From: Dermanyssus gallinae
Lineage: Eukaryota; Arthropoda; Arachnida; Mesostigmata; Dermanyssidae
Length of the DNA: 64,000 nucleotides
NCBI GenBank assembly: GCA_003439945.1
Contig: QVRM01002067.1
Location: forward strand, 496,001-560,000
Direction of reading: 5' to 3'
In this document: positions 62,887 through 64,000 of the stretch, piece by piece
Position numbering within the stretch: the stretch's first letter is position 1
Layout of the letters: each line of letters begins with the position of its first letter
The notes under the pieces: generated by a model
What the model was told of the DNA's origin: nothing
Database searches by the model: none
Seen by the model: only the letters and a program-made list of their open reading frames with translations
Position numbers and translations under genes: made by a program

Positions 62887-63969
62887 TCAGGCTTCAGCGG
62901 GAAATGTCTCTATCACATTGACATTGCCCTTGTCACGGTAGTCAATCACGAGTGTTCCCGTGTGCCACAAAGTCTCTCTAAACATATTTGCCGCGTCTAC
63001 CTCAGAGACGTCAACAATAAATGACGAGTAAGAGGCAAACCTAGGTTTGATCTTACGTACTCTAAGAGCCGTTACTCCATTCTTTTTGAGATGCCCGTGT
63101 ACTCTTGATGCTGAAACATTAGAGTCAAGTTTCGAGACGAACACCATGCTGGTCCGTATGTCGGCCCTTACAACGGGCAATAGTATATCTGGCCTGGATT
63201 GAGAACCCGGAGAGCACGATCCCTGGGACTGCTGACTTTTCAGTTCAGAGTCCGCAACGGGATTCTGAGAAGTACTGCCGACATTTAGTACGCGGCGCGT
63301 ATCTCTACGACCACTACGCTCGTTAGCCGTGGCTCGAAAGGTTCCAACATTTCTATTTGGTTGAGCGTTGGTTTTCCGGGGATAGCGTTGTACTTCACGC
63401 TCTTTTTTATTTGTAAATGAAACCCTGGAGTTGGAGCGCACCCTGGGAGTTTGGGATCGGCCAGAGTTGTCTCGCTTGGCCTGTCTTCCGCGATTGTTTG
63501 ACAGGTCAGAGACGACAGCTGTTAAATGCAACAGCTCTTTCTCGAGCTTATTGTTCGTGCACTGGTACGAATTGACCAACGTGCGCAGTGCACGTACTTC
63601 TTTCACAAGTGTGCGCAAGAGCAATTTGTCGTCCACCGCACTTCCATGTGCGTCACCGTCGCCAAGAGACATGCTGTCAACACTGTCCGCATCGTCATCG
63701 GCGGGCGGCTTACAGTTGTGGCATCTAAACTCAGCGAAGCTATCAGTACAATTAACGACATCGTGAGTGGTAACTTGGGTGCATTGAATATGGACTTGAA
63801 GTTCACACTGAGTGCAGCGAATTGTGTTTCTTGTGCCAACACGGAGGTCACAGTTCGGACACTTTCTGGGCTCATGAGTAGCTCTCTTCGAAGAACTGAT
63901 GATGTCATCTTGTGATAGAGCTCGCTTCTGTCGCCTCTGGCCCATCTTCTTGGTGAGTTCACTAGACAA
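62887..63969 (-). CDS. ORF1 with PHD-like zinc finger, CR1-like LINE
   Basis: 360 codons, uninterrupted. Residues about 38-85 form a C4HC3-like (PHD-type) pattern: CPNCDLRV, RCTQCELQVHIQC, then FRCHNC. A leucine-rich stretch follows at about 113-155 (LLLRTLVKEVRALRTLVNSY; coiled-coil-like), then a basic Arg/Ser-rich linker. The C-terminal domain (about 270-360; VFVSKLDSNVSASRVHGHLK, SFIVDVSEVDAANMF) looks like the small alpha/beta domain found at the end of such ORF1 proteins. Probably an RNA-binding LINE protein; the PHD-like finger in CR1-clade ORF1 is known. Confidence 0.83.
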   Translation of the reverse strand: MSSELTKKMGQRRQKRALSQDDIISSSKRATHEPRKCPNCDLRVGTRNTIRCTQCELQVHIQCTQVTTHDVVNCTDSFAEFRCHNCKPPADDDADSVDSMSLGDGDAHGSAVDDKLLLRTLVKEVRALRTLVNSYQCTNNKLEKELLHLTAVVSDLSNNRGRQAKRDNSGRSQTPRVRSNSRVSFTNKKEREVQRYPRKTNAQPNRNVGTFRATANERSGRRDTRRVLNVGSTSQNPVADSELKSQQSQGSCSPGSQSRPDILLPVVRADIRTSMVFVSKLDSNVSASRVHGHLKKNGVTALRVRKIKPRFASYSSFIVDVSEVDAANMFRETLWHTGTLVIDYRDKGNVNVIETFPAEA

Positions 63970-64000
63970 GTATCTGTCAAGTAGTTACTAGTCACTCAAT

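Larger units (their letters stand above)
60061..63995 (-). mobile_element. CR1-like non-LTR retrotransposon, nearly full length
   Basis: Minus strand. ORF1 at 63969-62887 is intact. ORF2 (endonuclease, then RT) starts just after and is broken by frameshifts near 61885 and 61555. The RT ends at 60135, followed by a short 3' part. The 5' end may lie beyond the window. Two decayed relatives lie at 56.0 and 57.7 kb. Confidence 0.85.

Noticed and set aside
1..64000. LTR retrotransposon, endogenous virus, operon or toxin genes
   Set aside because: I saw no LTR pairs, protease or integrase motifs, viral structural genes or toxin-like genes; the RTs are all of non-LTR type.

Overview
This is a eukaryotic nuclear window from an animal, most likely an arthropod. 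The evidence is one host gene split by spliceosomal introns with GT/AG borders and matching phases, many decayed non-LTR retrotransposons (LINEs), tRNA-derived SINEs with A and B boxes, and long (TA)n and (ATT)n microsatellites. The mix of R1-like, R2-like, CR1-like and SGNH-domain LINEs would suit a large repeat-rich arachnid genome such as a tick, but that is inference and was not tested. There are no operons, CRISPR arrays, rRNA genes or intact tRNA genes.

The one host gene supported is a CD36/scavenger receptor class B (SR-B) gene on the + strand. Eight exons run from about 19.4 kb to 59.58 kb. Every splice junction keeps the reading frame, giving a product of about 438 residues with hydrophobic ends and the family's luminal motifs. 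Its introns, especially introns 2, 6 and 7, hold much of the mobile DNA in the window.

Layout. 0.7-5.7 kb: decayed R1-type LINE pieces on both strands. 5.7-9.8 kb: copy 1 of an unknown dispersed repeat, split at its (TA)n tract by an R2-superclade LINE on the minus strand, which itself carries a SINE. 10.0-11.4 kb: decayed LINE with a restriction-like endonuclease (RLE). 11.4-14.9 kb: LINE family C, copy 1. 15.8-17.6 kb: copy 2 of the dispersed repeat, without the R2 insertion. 19.4-59.6 kb: the SR-B gene. Within it are a SINE of a second family (20.9 kb), an R1-clade LINE with two long open ORFs between (TA)n tracts (23.0-28.2 kb), an R1 remnant (31.8-32.7 kb), a long RLE LINE and its truncated sister copy (33.5-38.0 kb), R1 and family C fragments (39.1-41.7 kb), a foldback DNA element (41.85-42.86 kb), (TA)n-centred palindromes (43.9-44.2 kb), family C copy 2 (44.2-46.4 kb), another R1 remnant (47.5-48.9 kb), a LINE whose ORF1 carries an SGNH-hydrolase-like domain (50.5-55.6 kb), and CR1-like remnants (56.0-59.0 kb). 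60.1-64.0 kb: a nearly full-length CR1-like LINE with a PHD-like finger in ORF1.

The least ordinary features are the repeated association of unrelated LINEs with (TA)n tracts, including an apparent empty-site/filled-site pair for the R2-like insertion; a SINE family nested in that insertion; the SGNH-domain LINE; and a divergent SR-B protein with few luminal cysteines and no C-terminal tail. I saw no evidence of a new multi-gene cellular system.
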